7,799 nt of DNA from Chloroflexota bacterium (GTDB taxonomy: Bacteria; Chloroflexota; Dehalococcoidia; Dehalococcoidales; JAHJRU01), in the NCBI GenBank assembly GCA_018830745.1, contig JAHJRU010000080.1:1-7799 (forward strand). Reading direction: 5' to 3'. This document shows, in pieces, positions 6,939 through 7,799 of the stretch. A program made the position numbers and the translations under genes. Numbering within the stretch: position 1 is the first letter of the stretch; every line of letters begins with the position of its first letter. The notes below the pieces were generated by a model, which was given only the letters and a program-made list of their open reading frames with translations, ran no database searches and had not been told where the DNA came from.

Positions 6939-7799
6939 ATGGACCTGCATTCACTTCTGCCGCTCATGGAAAAGATGCCGGCTTACAACCGACTTCTGGA
7001 TAAAATAAATGCAGCCAGGGACAATGTCAGTGTGGCGGCGCTTGATGCCGCTCGCTCGTATCTCATTGCTGCCATATACTCCATGCTGGAATTGCCGATT
7101 ATTGTCATTACGGCACATCCAGATAAAGCCAAAAAACTCTATGACGAGCTATTAAGTTGGTCTCCCTCTCCTCAAGTTATGTACTTCCCCGAGCCTGACG
7201 CCTTGCCTTATCAGCGCCTTGCTTCTGACGCCGCCACCGAGGCCGATAGAATACACGCACTTTACGCCCTGGTCAATAACGAAAGTTCGTCTACTCCACC
7301 GCTTATCGTCACCTCTGCTCCTGCCTTAATGTACAAGACAACGCCGGTTGCTGATTTTATGTCAACTATTCACACTATTGAGCCGGGGATGAGAGTTGAC
7401 CCCTACAAATTGCTGCGCCGGTGGGAATCCATGGGCTATCGACTGGAAAGCACGGCGGAGGTTCCCGGTACAATGAGCCATCGTGGGGGGATCGTTGATA
7501 TTTACCCTACGACCAGCGAGATGCCGGTCAGACTGGAGTTCTTTGGTAATACCATAGACAGCATTCGTCTCTTCGAGCCAGTCAGCCAGCGCTCGCAGTC
7601 CGGCGTGTCAGCGGTGACTGTCACCCCCGCAACTGAACTACTATCTCTCCTGCTGCACCGCCCCAAAGATCTGAAGACATCTCTTGGCAGCCTTGACCTG
7701 TCTCGATGTAACCCGGAGGCAAAAGCGCAGTTCAAACAGGACCTGTCTATGCTGCAGGACAGACAAAGAGCGCCTAACATGATGTTCTATGCCCCCTTG
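6939..7799 (+). CDS. mfd: Transcription-repair coupling factor Mfd, 3'-truncated (N-terminal 287 codons)
   Basis: Mfd is an ATP-driven DNA translocase that removes RNA polymerase stalled at lesions and recruits UvrA for nucleotide excision repair. The frame is open from ATG 6939 to the right edge with no stop, so roughly the first quarter of a usually about 1,100-residue protein is visible. This part is the UvrB-homology region. It shows FPEPDALPYQRLASD (83-97), IVTSAPALMYK (122-132), PGTMSHRGGIVDIYP (176-190) and PVRLEFFGNTIDSIRLFEP (196-214), followed by QRS. The RGGI.DIYP plus EFFG..IDSIR..P pattern is shared with UvrB, but the DALPY stretch and the lack of an early Walker A motif favour Mfd. 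The RNA-polymerase-interaction and helicase domains lie outside the window. GGGGAAGGA sits 7 bases before the ATG. An in-frame TAA at 6912-6914 leaves only an unsupported TTG at 6921 as an earlier start. It is transcribed divergently from the radical SAM gene. Confidence 0.95.
   Translation, partial: MDLHSLLPLMEKMPAYNRLLDKINAARDNVSVAALDAARSYLIAAIYSMLELPIIVITAHPDKAKKLYDELLSWSPSPQVMYFPEPDALPYQRLASDAATEADRIHALYALVNNESSSTPPLIVTSAPALMYKTTPVADFMSTIHTIEPGMRVDPYKLLRRWESMGYRLESTAEVPGTMSHRGGIVDIYPTTSEMPVRLEFFGNTIDSIRLFEPVSQRSQSGVSAVTVTPATELLSLLLHRPKDLKTSLGSLDLSRCNPEAKAQFKQDLSMLQDRQRAPNMMFYAPL

Noticed and set aside
7502..7780. A 92-codon open frame on the - strand inside mfd
   Set aside because: It is opposite the mfd coding frame, which carries clear family motifs. 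The antisense reading has no recognisable domain.

Overview
The window is an ordinary, gene-dense bacterial chromosome segment of moderate GC content. It holds five protein-coding genes, two of them cut by the window edges. I see no RNA genes, mobile elements, CRISPR arrays or attachment sites. The style of the proteins (a gyrase A subunit without an acidic tail, a B12-binding-type radical SAM protein, an Mfd with a DALPY motif) suggests Chloroflexota, perhaps Dehalococcoidia. This is recognition from memory, not a search, and the lineage call is tentative.

Left block (2-4965, + strand): glmS (lacking its first codons), a small TPR protein gene and gyrA follow each other with gaps of only 12 and 14 bases. 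Each downstream gene has a strong Shine-Dalgarno sequence at or touching the preceding stop codon. They very probably share a transcript. It would join amino-sugar synthesis (GlmS makes glucosamine-6-phosphate), an uncharacterised TPR protein with a possible HIRAN-like C-terminal domain, and DNA supercoiling (GyrA). The glmS promoter, and any riboswitch, lie outside the window.

Middle block (4962-6794, - strand): a 610-residue B12-binding-type radical SAM protein converges on gyrA. Their stop codons overlap in a shared TTAA, leaving no intergenic space.

Right block (6795-7799): a 144-base divergent intergenic region carries a candidate promoter for each flanking gene. An inverted repeat sits over the -10 of the radical SAM gene, and a predicted hairpin made from a duplicated 9-mer sits in the mfd leader. 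It is followed by the first 287 codons of mfd, the transcription-repair coupling factor, which runs off the right edge.

No clearly new multi-gene system is visible. The points most worth a second look are the uncharacterised TPR protein inside the glmS-gyrA cluster, the extra cysteine inside the radical SAM cluster motif, the stop-codon overlap, and the repeats in the divergent promoter region.
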